Below, in pieces: positions 1 through 7,958 of a DNA stretch of 64,000 bases. Made by a program: the position numbers and the translations under genes. Origin of the DNA: Saccharopolyspora rectivirgula DSM 43747. Its GTDB lineage: Bacteria; Actinomycetota; Actinomycetes; Mycobacteriales; Pseudonocardiaceae. The DNA is taken from the NCBI RefSeq assembly GCF_000497205.1, contig NZ_AYJW01000005.1:35548-99547 (forward strand). Reading direction: 5' to 3'. Under the pieces are notes generated by a model that saw only the letters and a program-made list of their open reading frames with translations, ran no database searches and was not told the origin of the DNA. The number at the start of each line of letters is the position of its first letter. The first letter of the stretch is position 1.

Positions 1-907
1 AGACCCACACCAGGAACGGCAGGGCCAGGCCGGCCGTGGCTTTGACGGCCATGGCGAGGGTGACGACGGCGATGCCGCTGCCGTGCCGCCCGTTCAGCAC
101 CAGCAGCGTTCCGCCTGCCAGCAGCCCCACCACCAGCAGGTCGTTGTGCGGTCCGCCCACCAGTTGGACGACGGTCATGGGGCTGGCAACGGCCAGCCAC
201 AGCGCCACGGGTAGCCGGCCGCCGAGGTGGCGCACCAATCCGGGCAGCGAGCAGACCAGCAGCACCAGGCCGCAGAGCAGCACCAACCGGGTGAGGATCA
301 CAGCGGTGATGATGTTCTCCCCGGCCAGCAGCACGAGGACCTGCGCGATGCCGATGAACAGCGGCCCGTACGGGGCGGGTGTGGTCATCCAGACCGGATG
401 GACGTTCTCCGGGATGGGGCCGGTGAGCACGGCTGGCCCCAACAGGTAGGGGTCGAGCCCGTGCAGCGCCAGCAGCCCCTGGCCCAGGTAGCTGTAGACG
501 TCCCTGGTGAACAGCGGAGCGGCTACCAGCATCGGGGTGATCCAGGCGGCGGCAGCTGTCAGCACGGCTCGGGCGTTGACCAGGTGCGCGAGCACTCCGC
601 GCCCCAATCGCACCCAAGCCCACACCAGCAGCGCGAAGCCGGCGTAGACGACCGCGGTGGCCAGGTCTCGGCCGTGGCCGAAACGCCACGCGGAGAGCGG
701 TCCGGTGCCGAGCAGCGGATCGCTGACGAGCGTGCCGCCCGCGCCGAAGGAGCCGCCCAGCATCAGCACCGAGCCGAGCGCGCCCAGAGCGATGGTGCGC
801 CAGGGCAGTGACGGGTCCAGCAGCTGCCGAACAGCGGTGCGCAGATCTGCGGTTCCCGCAGCAGCTCGGTCGGGACGGTCTGGAATTGCAGAAACACTCG
901 GGGCCAT
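1..907 (-). CDS. mptA: MptA, alpha-(1->6)-mannosyltransferase, 3' part outside window
   Basis: Partial gene: the first 302 codons are in the window and the 3' end lies to the left. It encodes a polytopic membrane protein with at least eight hydrophobic segments after a roughly 40-residue cytoplasmic start. The TRDVYSYLGQG motif after the third segment is typical of GT-C glycosyltransferases of the MptA/MptB family, which use polyprenyl-phosphomannose to extend the alpha-1,6-mannan core of lipomannan outside the membrane. I read it as MptA rather than MptB because pknL, an Rv2175c-like gene and a polyprenyl synthase follow, as around Rv2174. The ATG at 907 gives the start MAPSVSAIPD. The 156-nt gap to pknL contains no other gene. 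Confidence 0.82.
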   Translation of the reverse strand, partial: MAPSVSAIPDRPDRAAAGTADLRTAVRQLLDPSLPWRTIALGALGSVLMLGGSFGAGGTLVSDPLLGTGPLSAWRFGHGRDLATAVVYAGFALLVWAWVRLGRGVLAHLVNARAVLTAAAAWITPMLVAAPLFTRDVYSYLGQGLLALHGLDPYLLGPAVLTGPIPENVHPVWMTTPAPYGPLFIGIAQVLVLLAGENIITAVILTRLVLLCGLVLLVCSLPGLVRHLGGRLPVALWLAVASPMTVVQLVGGPHNDLLVVGLLAGGTLLVLNGRHGSGIAVVTLAMAVKATAGLALPFLVWV

Positions 908-1063
908 GTCGGGCCCAATGCTTCCACAATTAACTCGCTGTTAAGCCCGTGAGCACGAGTGATGTCGTGCTGACCGGTCCGGGTGAACCGCAGTCCGGAT
1001 ATCAGCGCAGGTGAGACATACCGGACGAAAGCGTTACACCCGGACAGGTGAAAATGATCACAG

Positions 1064-3028
1064 CTAGAAAGCTGTGACGTGGATCGTGCTCCCGGGCTCG
1101 ACCTTGCTTCCGGGCAGCGGCAACTGCCCCAGCACCACCGCACGGGGACGCTGCCACGGCGACCGCACGTCGAGGTTCAACCCCAGCTGCGCGGCCAGCT
1201 GCTGCGCCTGGTCCACCTGCTGTCCGGTGAAGTTGGGAACCGTCACCGCGTTGGACACCACCACGCCTATGCGGGGGCGTCCCGCCAGGCGCACCTCGGT
1301 CCCGGCAGCGGGATCCGTGCGGATCACGTGTCCGGCCTCGATGTCGGAGTCGAACTCCTGGGCGGCTTCGAACGGTTCGAAGCCCGCATCGCGCAGCGTG
1401 GCGAACGCCGATTCCAGATCCATCCCGCGCACGTCCGGCACCTGCACCGGAGGAGCACCTTTGCTGACGATCAAGGTCACCTCGGAGCTGACGTCCAGCC
1501 TGGTGCCGGGCGCCGGGTCGACCCCGATCACCCTGCCTTCGGGCACCGTGCTGTGGTACTGGTTGGCGCTCTCGTCCAGGCGCGGTTGCAGCTTGGCGTT
1601 GCGGATCTTCGCTTCCGCCTCCGCCACCGTGCTCCCCGGAGCGATCTCGGGCACCTGCGGTTTGCCGAGGGAGACCACCAGCTCGACCTCGCGTCCCTGC
1701 GCGAGCCGGGATCCCTCCTCCGGGGAAGAGCTGATGACCACGCCCTCCGGAACCGAGTTGTCGTACTCCTGCGTGATCTTCGGGGTGAGCCCGACTTCGT
1801 TCAGCGCTTGTCGGGCTTCGGCTTCCGGCTTGCCGGTCACCGGCGGAACCGTCACCGTCTCGGCGGAGCCGAACCAGTAGGCCACTCCACCGATGAGCGC
1901 GGCGAGGGCCAGCACCGCGATCGCCCACAGAACGCCGGGGCGGCGCTTGCGGGCGGGCTGCTTGGCCGCGGGCTCGCGCACCGCCGGGAACTCCTCGGTG
2001 CGATCGTCTTCCCCAGCGGGGCGGGCGAGCGCCCGGGTCCCCTGGGGGCCGGCGGGTTCGGCGGCTGCGGACAGCTGTTGGGTCGACGGGGCGTCGTCCT
2101 GCGGCAGCTGGACCGTGCGTTCGGCGCTGGCCACGGCCTCGACGGGAACGACCGGGATGTCCAGCTGCTCCCGGAGCTCGCGCAGTTTGGCGAGCATGGC
2201 CTCGGCGTTCTGCGGGCGAGCCGCGGAGTCCCGCCGGGTGGCCTGGAGGACCAGTTCGTCGACCTCGGGCGGGAGGTCGGGAACCTCCCGACTCGGCGGC
2301 GGAACGTCGTCGTTGACGTGCCGGTAAGCGACCGAGAGCGCGGTGTCGCCGACGTACGGCGGGGTGCCGGTCAGCAGTTCGTAGAGCACGATGCCGGCCG
2401 CGTACACGTCCGTGCTGGGGTCGGCCGCGCCGGTGGTGACCTGCTCCGGGGCCAGGTAGGCGACCGTGCCGAGGATGATGCTGCCGCTCGTCGTCCCGGC
2501 GGAGGCGGCGGCGCGGACCAGTCCGAAGTCGGCGACCTTCACCGAGCCGTCGTTGCCGATGAGCACGTTCTCCGGCTTGACGTCCCGGTGCACCATCCCG
2601 GCTTGGTGGGCGGCGGACAGGGCGGAGAGCACCGGCTCCATGACGCTCAGCGCCAGCGGCAGGGGAAGCCGCCCGTGCTCGTGCAGCAGGTCCCGCAGGG
2701 TGCACCCCTCCACCAGCTGCATCGTCAGGAAGACCAGATCTCCGTCGGGCGACCGGTCCACTCCCTGGTCGTAGACCGCGACGATGTTCGGGTGGTACAG
2801 CTGGGCCGCGGCGCGGGCCTCTCGTTCGAACCGTTGCACGAACGAGCGGTCGCCGCTGTACTGGTCGTCCATGACCTTGATCGCGACCGGTCGATCCAGT
2901 CGCGTGTCCAGACCGCGGTAGACAGCTGACATCCCGCCGCGGGCGATGAGGGAGTCGACCCGGTACCGGCGCTCGAGCGTGCTGCCGACTAGGCTCGCTC
3001 CGCGCCCGGATCGTGTACTAGGAGTCAT
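1064..3028 (-). CDS. pknL: PknL, PASTA-domain Ser/Thr protein kinase
   Basis: A 654-residue membrane-anchored kinase. The N-terminal kinase domain (about residues 20-280) has a glycine loop (ARGGMSAVY), the VAIK lysine, HRDVKPEN catalytic loop, DFG and APEQ motifs. A proline/alanine-rich linker leads to one transmembrane segment (GVLWAIAVLALAALIGG) and four extracytoplasmic PASTA repeats, each starting with a V-P core (VTVPPVTG, VPEIAPGS, VQVPDVRG, VTVPNFTG). PASTA domains bind peptidoglycan fragments or lipid II, so the kinase probably links envelope status to phosphorylation of cytoplasmic targets. The reading frame stays open to 3142, but MTPSTRS at 3028 sits just before the domain and is the better start. 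The divergent neighbour is the Rv2175c-like protein, a known PknL substrate in Mycobacterium. Confidence 0.93.
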   Translation of the reverse strand: MTPSTRSGRGASLVGSTLERRYRVDSLIARGGMSAVYRGLDTRLDRPVAIKVMDDQYSGDRSFVQRFEREARAAAQLYHPNIVAVYDQGVDRSPDGDLVFLTMQLVEGCTLRDLLHEHGRLPLPLALSVMEPVLSALSAAHQAGMVHRDVKPENVLIGNDGSVKVADFGLVRAAASAGTTSGSIILGTVAYLAPEQVTTGAADPSTDVYAAGIVLYELLTGTPPYVGDTALSVAYRHVNDDVPPPSREVPDLPPEVDELVLQATRRDSAARPQNAEAMLAKLRELREQLDIPVVPVEAVASAERTVQLPQDDAPSTQQLSAAAEPAGPQGTRALARPAGEDDRTEEFPAVREPAAKQPARKRRPGVLWAIAVLALAALIGGVAYWFGSAETVTVPPVTGKPEAEARQALNEVGLTPKITQEYDNSVPEGVVISSSPEEGSRLAQGREVELVVSLGKPQVPEIAPGSTVAEAEAKIRNAKLQPRLDESANQYHSTVPEGRVIGVDPAPGTRLDVSSEVTLIVSKGAPPVQVPDVRGMDLESAFATLRDAGFEPFEAAQEFDSDIEAGHVIRTDPAAGTEVRLAGRPRIGVVVSNAVTVPNFTGQQVDQAQQLAAQLGLNLDVRSPWQRPRAVVLGQLPLPGSKVEPGSTIHVTAF

Positions 3029-3228
3029 GTTCCGCCAACTGCCGGGTACTGAATTCCAGTCCGATTGTTGCAGGTATACCCCCGCTCCTGCGGGGACGCC
3101 TCGGAAACCAGGAGGCTGTGGCCCGCACCGCGATGATCGCAAGTGGTCCGGTGGCCGCTCCAGCTCAACTCACAGTTAACCCGTCCGGTGCAAAGCGAGG
3201 CTGTGGGGCGTATGGCATCGTGTGCACT

Positions 3229-3594
3229 GTGAGTGCTATCCCTGCAGCCCCGGATGTGCTCGCTCCAGATGTGGAGGTCCTTCCGCTGCCCGATGTTGCG
3301 GAAAGGCTCGGGCAGCCGATCACCCGGGTGCACCAGCTCATTCGCGAAGGACAAGTGGTAGCTGTGCGCCGGGATGGCGTGCTTGGGATTCCTGCGCCGT
3401 TTTTGACCGACGCAGGTGTGGTCAAAGGACTTCCCGGGACCATCACGCTGCTCCGGGACGCCCGCTACCAGGACGACGAAATCCTGCGCTGGCTGTTCAC
3501 CCCGGACGACTCCCTGCCGGGTACCCCGATCGACGCGCTGCGGGGCAACCGCGGCCGGGAGGTGAAGCGGCGGGCCCAGGCGATGGGGTTCTAG
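3229..3594 (+). CDS. Rv2175c-like winged-helix DNA-binding protein
   Basis: A 121-residue protein matching the Rv2175c family: an N-terminal disordered stretch, an HTH beginning near PLPDVAERLG, and a conserved C-terminal region ending in KRRAQAMGF. Mycobacterial Rv2175c binds DNA weakly and is phosphorylated by PknL, and here the gene is divergent from pknL in the same way. I chose the GTG at 3229 because it removes 37 unconserved residues. A -10-like CATCGT lies 7 nt upstream, fitting a leaderless transcript. In-frame starts further upstream (to 3118) cannot be excluded. The stop overlaps the stop of the convergent phytoene-desaturase-like gene by 4 nt. Confidence 0.82.
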   Translation: MSAIPAAPDVLAPDVEVLPLPDVAERLGQPITRVHQLIREGQVVAVRRDGVLGIPAPFLTDAGVVKGLPGTITLLRDARYQDDEILRWLFTPDDSLPGTPIDALRGNRGREVKRRAQAMGF

Positions 3595-5060
3595 GCCCGG
3601 CCGGTCACCCGCTGGGCGGCGAGCTTGCCGGAGAGCAGCACCGGCGGCACGCCCACTCCGGGAGTGGTTCCCGAACCGGCCAGCACGGCGTTGGCCAAGC
3701 CGCGGACCATGTTCCCCGGCCGGAACGGACCGGTCTGGGTGAACGTGTGCGCGGCTGAGAAGGGGGTTCCGACGGCGTGCCCTTGGGCTGCCCAGTCGAG
3801 CGGGGTGACAGCGTGCAGCAGCTCGACGTCCTCAGCGGTTGCGGGGAAACCGCGATCGCTGAGGACGGTCAACAGCTCCTCGCAGTACGCCGGTCCGATC
3901 CGCTTCCAGTCGATCCGGCCGACCTCCAGGTTCGGGCAGGGAGCCAGCACGTAGTGCAATTGCCGCCCGTTCGGCGCGAGTTCCGGGTCGGACGCCGTGG
4001 GACGGGTCACCAGCAGTGACGGGTCCGACATCAGTCGGCCGCGGTGGATGATCTCGTCGAAGGTCCTCCGCCACGACTGCCCGAAGCTGATCGTGTGGTG
4101 GGCGTCGGTCCAGCCGTGGGTGCTGGCGGCGTGCAGCACCACCGCGGACGGTGCCCAGCGCACCCGGCGGCGCCGGCGGACGCCCAGCAGCCGGTCGGCG
4201 ACCGGCAAGTCCGCGGTGATCACCACCGCGTCAGCGGCGATGCGCTCCCCGGTCGAGGTGTGCACGGCGGTGATCCGGTCGCCCGTCCGCTCCAAGCGGC
4301 GGACCTCGCTGCTGTACTGGAACTTGACGCCGGCGTTCGCAGCCACCTCGGCCAGCGCGCTCGGCACCGCGTGCATCCCGCCCTTGGGGAACCAGACCCC
4401 GTGCACGGTGTCCATGTAGGAGATGACCCCGTACAACGCCAGCGCCCGCGCCGGGTCCAGCCCCGCGTACAGCGCTTGGAACGAGAACACCCGGCGCAGC
4501 CGCTCGTCGGAGATGAACCGCCGGATGGCCGTGTCGAGCCGGCCGAACCCGCCCAGCGCGGTGAGCTGGAGCAGCTCCGGGCGCACCAGGTCCAGCGGGG
4601 AGTCGAAGTTGGCGTCGATGAAGCGCTGCTCTTCCACTCGGTAGAGCTGGGTGAGCCACCGGCGCAGCCGGCGGTAGCCCGCGGCTTCGCCCGGGCCGGC
4701 GAACCGGCGGATCTCCGCTTCCATGGCGGCTCCGTCGGTGTGCACGTCCAGCACCGAACCATCGGCGAAGTGGGCGCGGTAGGCCGGGTGCAGCGGCACG
4801 AGCTCCAGGTGGTCGCGCATGCTCGCACCCACGGCGGCCATCGCTTCCTCGACGTACTCGGGCATGGTCAGCACCGTCGGCCCGGTGTCGATCAGATGCC
4901 CGCGGCGGGCCAGCCTCCCGGCCCGGCCGCCGGGGGAGTCCTCCCGCTCCACGACGGTGACCTCTCGGCCTGCTCCGGCCAGGTGCAGTGCGGCGGAGAG
5001 GCCGGCCAGCCCAGCGCCGACGACCACCACGTGATCGGTGGGTCCGGTGACGGTGCGCAT
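3591..5060 (-). CDS. Phytoene desaturase (CrtI)-like FAD oxidoreductase
   Basis: A 489-residue protein. It begins with a dinucleotide-binding fold (VVVGAGLAGLSAALHLAG, about residues 11-28, with VVEREDSPGG following). It ends with the family's C-terminal FAD motif region (NAVLAGSGTTPGVGVPPV). This is the CrtI/NAD(P)/FAD-dependent oxidoreductase family, which desaturates or isomerises carotenoid precursors, although relatives act on other lipids. The start ATG overlaps the stop of the upstream polyprenyl synthase (TGATG), so the two are translationally coupled and presumably work in one isoprenoid pathway. No phytoene synthase (crtB) is in the window, so a carotenoid product is inference. Mycobacterium has no such gene at this otherwise syntenic site. 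Confidence 0.82.
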   Translation of the reverse strand: MRTVTGPTDHVVVVGAGLAGLSAALHLAGAGREVTVVEREDSPGGRAGRLARRGHLIDTGPTVLTMPEYVEEAMAAVGASMRDHLELVPLHPAYRAHFADGSVLDVHTDGAAMEAEIRRFAGPGEAAGYRRLRRWLTQLYRVEEQRFIDANFDSPLDLVRPELLQLTALGGFGRLDTAIRRFISDERLRRVFSFQALYAGLDPARALALYGVISYMDTVHGVWFPKGGMHAVPSALAEVAANAGVKFQYSSEVRRLERTGDRITAVHTSTGERIAADAVVITADLPVADRLLGVRRRRRVRWAPSAVVLHAASTHGWTDAHHTISFGQSWRRTFDEIIHRGRLMSDPSLLVTRPTASDPELAPNGRQLHYVLAPCPNLEVGRIDWKRIGPAYCEELLTVLSDRGFPATAEDVELLHAVTPLDWAAQGHAVGTPFSAAHTFTQTGPFRPGNMVRGLANAVLAGSGTTPGVGVPPVLLSGKLAAQRVTGRA

Positions 5061-6187
5061 CAGTAGCTGCGGTCGGTGACGGCGACGGCGAGTTCGGCGA
5101 GCCGCGAGGCGGCCGGTTCGGCGAGGCTCGCCGAGTGCAGCGCCATCATCGCCGACCCGGTCAACTCGGTGATCCGCTTCTCCACAGCGGTCACCGCCCC
5201 GAGCTCGGTCAGCAGTTCGCGGGCCTGCTCCACGTGCTCCTCCTCCAGCTGCGGATTGCCGAGCATGTTCCGCAGCATCTCCAAGGACCGGCTGTCGTGC
5301 TGGTCGCGGGCGCACTCGAAGGCCTCCGCGATCAGCACCGTGCGCTTGCCCTCGCGCAGGTCGTCCCCCGCCGGTTTGCCGGTGACCACCGGGTCGCCGA
5401 ACACCCCGAGCAGATCGTCCCGGAGCTGGAAGGCCACCCCGATGTCGGAGCCGAACCGGCGCAGCGCGGTGATCGTCTCCGGGTCGGCCCCGGCGATTTC
5501 CGCGCCGAGCTCCAGCGGCCGCTGGACCGTGTAGGAGGCGGACTTCAGCTCGCAGACCCGCAGCGCGGCCTGACGGGTGTCGTCCTGGCGGTACTGGCCG
5601 AGGATGTCCAAGTACTGCCCGGCGAGCACCTCGGTGCGCATCGCCCGCCACGGCCGCAGGGCCCGGGCGAGCGCGGCAGGGCTCAGCCCGGCCGAGTGGA
5701 ACAGGTCATCGGCCCAGGACAGGGCCAGGTCGCCGAGCAGCACCGCGGCTGCCATGCCGAACTGCCTACTGTTGCCGCTGTAGCCGGCAGCCCGGTGCAG
5801 CTGCTCGAACTTCCGGTGCACCGTCGGGTTGCCGCGCCGGGTGTCGGACTCGTCGATGAGGTCGTCGTGCACGAGCGCACAGGCCTGCAGCAGTTCCAGT
5901 GCGCTGGCGGCCCGCAGCGTCGCCTGCGCTTCCGGGCCGTGATCGGCACCACCGGCGGCGCGCCAGCCCCACCAGGCGAAGGTGGGCCGGAGTCGTTTGC
6001 CGCCGCCCAGCACGAAGTCGGTGAGTTCGGTGACCGCTGCGGCGAACGCCGGATCGAGCTCGGCGGTGTCGGCTCGTCGGGTTTGCAGGTACTCGGTCAG
6101 GACGCGCTGCACCTGACCTGGGAGATCGGCTTCCACGAGGGGGTCCTTGTCGGCGACGTCGTTGGTTGCCAAATCAGTAACGGGCAC
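5060..6187 (-). CDS. Polyprenyl (geranylgeranyl/farnesyl) diphosphate synthase, IdsA2-like
   Basis: A 375-residue trans-isoprenyl diphosphate synthase. The first aspartate-rich motif is DDLIDESDTRRG and the second region is DDLLGVFGD, with GGGKRLRP near the N-terminus binding the isopentenyl diphosphate. It condenses isopentenyl diphosphate with an allylic diphosphate. The product chain length cannot be read by eye, but C15-C20 is likely. The frame is open far upstream, yet GTG 6187 is preceded by GGAGGA at ideal spacing and removes antisense metF sequence, so I chose it. It is co-transcribed with and coupled to the CrtI-like gene, and divergent from metF as idsA2 is from Rv2172c in Mycobacterium. 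Confidence 0.88.
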   Translation of the reverse strand: MPVTDLATNDVADKDPLVEADLPGQVQRVLTEYLQTRRADTAELDPAFAAAVTELTDFVLGGGKRLRPTFAWWGWRAAGGADHGPEAQATLRAASALELLQACALVHDDLIDESDTRRGNPTVHRKFEQLHRAAGYSGNSRQFGMAAAVLLGDLALSWADDLFHSAGLSPAALARALRPWRAMRTEVLAGQYLDILGQYRQDDTRQAALRVCELKSASYTVQRPLELGAEIAGADPETITALRRFGSDIGVAFQLRDDLLGVFGDPVVTGKPAGDDLREGKRTVLIAEAFECARDQHDSRSLEMLRNMLGNPQLEEEHVEQARELLTELGAVTAVEKRITELTGSAMMALHSASLAEPAASRLAELAVAVTDRSY

Positions 6188-6283
6188 GTCTCCATCCTCC
6201 GCGATGGAGTTTCGGCGCGAAGCGCGGGTCTGGCCCTGCTGTCCCAGCAGTTGGACCGGATTCGATGCGGAGCGGTGGTTGCC

Positions 6284-6289
6284 TATTCT
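6284..6289 (+). promoter_or_regulatory. -10 hexamer of leaderless metF promoter
   Basis: TATTCT lies 6 nt before the metF ATG and there is no Shine-Dalgarno. A weak TTCGAT sits 17 nt upstream (6261-6266) as a possible -35. The transcript would begin at or next to the start codon. Confidence 0.6.
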
Positions 6290-6295
6290 TGGCGC

Positions 6296-7183
6296 ATGAC
6301 TGCGGTGGTTGATCGGCTCAACACCGGGCGCACCAGTTTCTCGGTGGAGTTCTTCCCACCGCGCAACGAGGACGAGGAGCGGTTGCTCTGGCGAGCGGTC
6401 CGGGAGGTGGAACCGCTCGACCCGGCCTTCGTCTCGGTGACCTACGGGGCCGGCGGGTCGACCCGGGACCGCACCATCCGCACGACCGGGCGAATTGCGA
6501 ACGAAACCACGCTCACCCCGATGGCGCACCTGACCGCGGTGAACCACTCGGTGGCCGAGCTGCGCAACGTCATCGGCTGGTACGCGGCTTCGGGAGTGCG
6601 CAACATCCTCGCGGTCCGCGGCGATCCCCCGGGAGACCCCAACGGGGAGTGGGTGCCGCACCCGCAGGGGTTGACCTACGCGGAAGAACTGGTGCGGCTC
6701 ATTCGCCAGCTCGGGGACTTCTGCGTGGGAGTGGCCGCCTTCCCGCACGGGCACCCGCGTTCGGCGGACCTGGAAGTGGACGCGGACCACGTCGCCCGCA
6801 AGATCCGGGCCGGAGCCGACTTCGCGATCGCCCAGCTGTTCCTGGAGCCCGAGCACTTCCTGCGGTTGCGGGACCGGTTGGCCAAGCGCGGCTGCGAGGT
6901 CCCGCTGCTGCCCGGGATCATGCCGATCACCACGCCGAAGGTGCTCGCCAAGTTCCAAGAACTGGCCGGGGTCCCGGTGCCGGACCGGGTCAGCGACCAG
7001 CTGCTGCCGCTGGCCGAGGACCGCGCTGCTTTCCGCGCGGCCGGGATCGAGCTGACCACGGCGCTGTGCGAACGGCTGATCTCCGAAGGCGTGCCAGGAC
7101 TGCATTTCTACACCTTGAACAGATCGACGGCGACCAGGCAGGTCGTCACCCAACTCGGACTGGCCGGGATCGCGGTGGGCTGA
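6296..7183 (+). CDS. metF: Methylenetetrahydrofolate reductase (MetF/Rv2172c type)
   Basis: A 295-residue TIM-barrel protein of the methylenetetrahydrofolate reductase family. It shows the N-terminal SVEFFPPR motif, the VTYGAGGSTR segment, the AVRGDPPGD loop and the PGIMPITTPK segment. It reduces 5,10-methylene-THF to 5-methyl-THF for methionine synthesis, in the cytoplasm. It corresponds by position to Rv2172c, an atypical short actinobacterial branch whose use of FAD is unusual, so cofactor use should not be assumed. The frame is open far upstream (to 5135) but this is antisense to the synthase gene. ATG 6296 follows a TATTCT -10 by 6 nt. Confidence 0.9.
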   Translation: MTAVVDRLNTGRTSFSVEFFPPRNEDEERLLWRAVREVEPLDPAFVSVTYGAGGSTRDRTIRTTGRIANETTLTPMAHLTAVNHSVAELRNVIGWYAASGVRNILAVRGDPPGDPNGEWVPHPQGLTYAEELVRLIRQLGDFCVGVAAFPHGHPRSADLEVDADHVARKIRAGADFAIAQLFLEPEHFLRLRDRLAKRGCEVPLLPGIMPITTPKVLAKFQELAGVPVPDRVSDQLLPLAEDRAAFRAAGIELTTALCERLISEGVPGLHFYTLNRSTATRQVVTQLGLAGIAVG

Positions 7184-7189
7184 GCGCTG

Positions 7190-7864
7190 CTACGGCTGCT
7201 GGGCACGGGCCTGCAGGTGGTGCCGCAGCGCCAGCATTCCGACCAGCACCGTCACCGCCAGCACGGGAGCGCTGAACAGCAGCGTCCAGCCGAGCCACCC
7301 GGCCCCGGCCCGACTGGTGAACTGGTACGTCGCGAAGACCTCGCTCACCTCGCCGGGCTCCAGCGTCCAGTTCACCGTGCCGGCGCTCTCCTTGCCGTTG
7401 GTGTTGGTGATCTCCCCGGGGGCGCTGATCTCCAGCACGACCGAGGTGTCCGTGTTCGCCAGCGGCGTGAGGTCCGCTTCGCCTTCCACGGTGACCAGGG
7501 ACCCGGACCGGTGGAGCTGGAACTGGAACCGGTTGTCGGTCGGGCTCAGCGCATTGGCCAGTTGGTTGACCTCGTCGAAGGAGAGGTCTTCGAAGGACAG
7601 GTGGGAGCCCGCACGGCCGTCCTTGGTGTACGGGCGCACTCGGACCCGGTCCTCCAGGGATTCGGGAGGCTCCAGTCGGAACGGCACCTGGCCGTCCGGG
7701 GTTTGCGTGGACACCAGGACTTCGCCGGACACCGAATCATCACCCGAGATGGTCAGGGAAGCGTCGACGTGCATGCAGCCGGCGAGCAGTGCACAGATCA
7801 CCATGGACACCGCGAGCAGCAGCGCTCGCCAGCGGTGTCGTGCTCGGGAAGGATTGCCGTTCAT
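7190..7864 (-). CDS. lppM: LppM family lipoprotein
   Basis: A 224-residue lipoprotein. A signal peptide (RWRALLLAVSMVICALLAGC) ends in a lipobox with the lipidated cysteine at residue 30. A beta-rich exported domain follows, and there is a C-terminal transmembrane segment (WTLLFSAPVLAVTVLVGML) with a short basic tail. This two-anchor layout and the position next to metF match LppM (Rv2171), which in Mycobacterium influences lipomannan/LAM-related surface properties. The start at 7864 (MNGNPSRARH) places the signal peptide correctly, whereas the longer frame to 7960 adds unconserved residues. It lies convergent to metF with a 6-nt gap. Confidence 0.87.
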   Translation of the reverse strand: MNGNPSRARHRWRALLLAVSMVICALLAGCMHVDASLTISGDDSVSGEVLVSTQTPDGQVPFRLEPPESLEDRVRVRPYTKDGRAGSHLSFEDLSFDEVNQLANALSPTDNRFQFQLHRSGSLVTVEGEADLTPLANTDTSVVLEISAPGEITNTNGKESAGTVNWTLEPGEVSEVFATYQFTSRAGAGWLGWTLLFSAPVLAVTVLVGMLALRHHLQARAQQP

Positions 7865-7945
7865 CGCGGAGATATTCCCACTCCGCACCGGTTTTCGCCG
7901 GGTTGCGAAGTCTCGCCAGAGAGGTGCGCCGCGGCTGTCGCGCGA

Positions 7946-7951
7946 TAGCGT
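7946..7951 (+). promoter_or_regulatory. -10 hexamer of leaderless DUF885 gene
   Basis: TAGCGT lies 7 nt before the ATG at 7959 with no ribosome-binding site between. Confidence 0.5.
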
Positions 7952-7958
7952 GGCCAGC

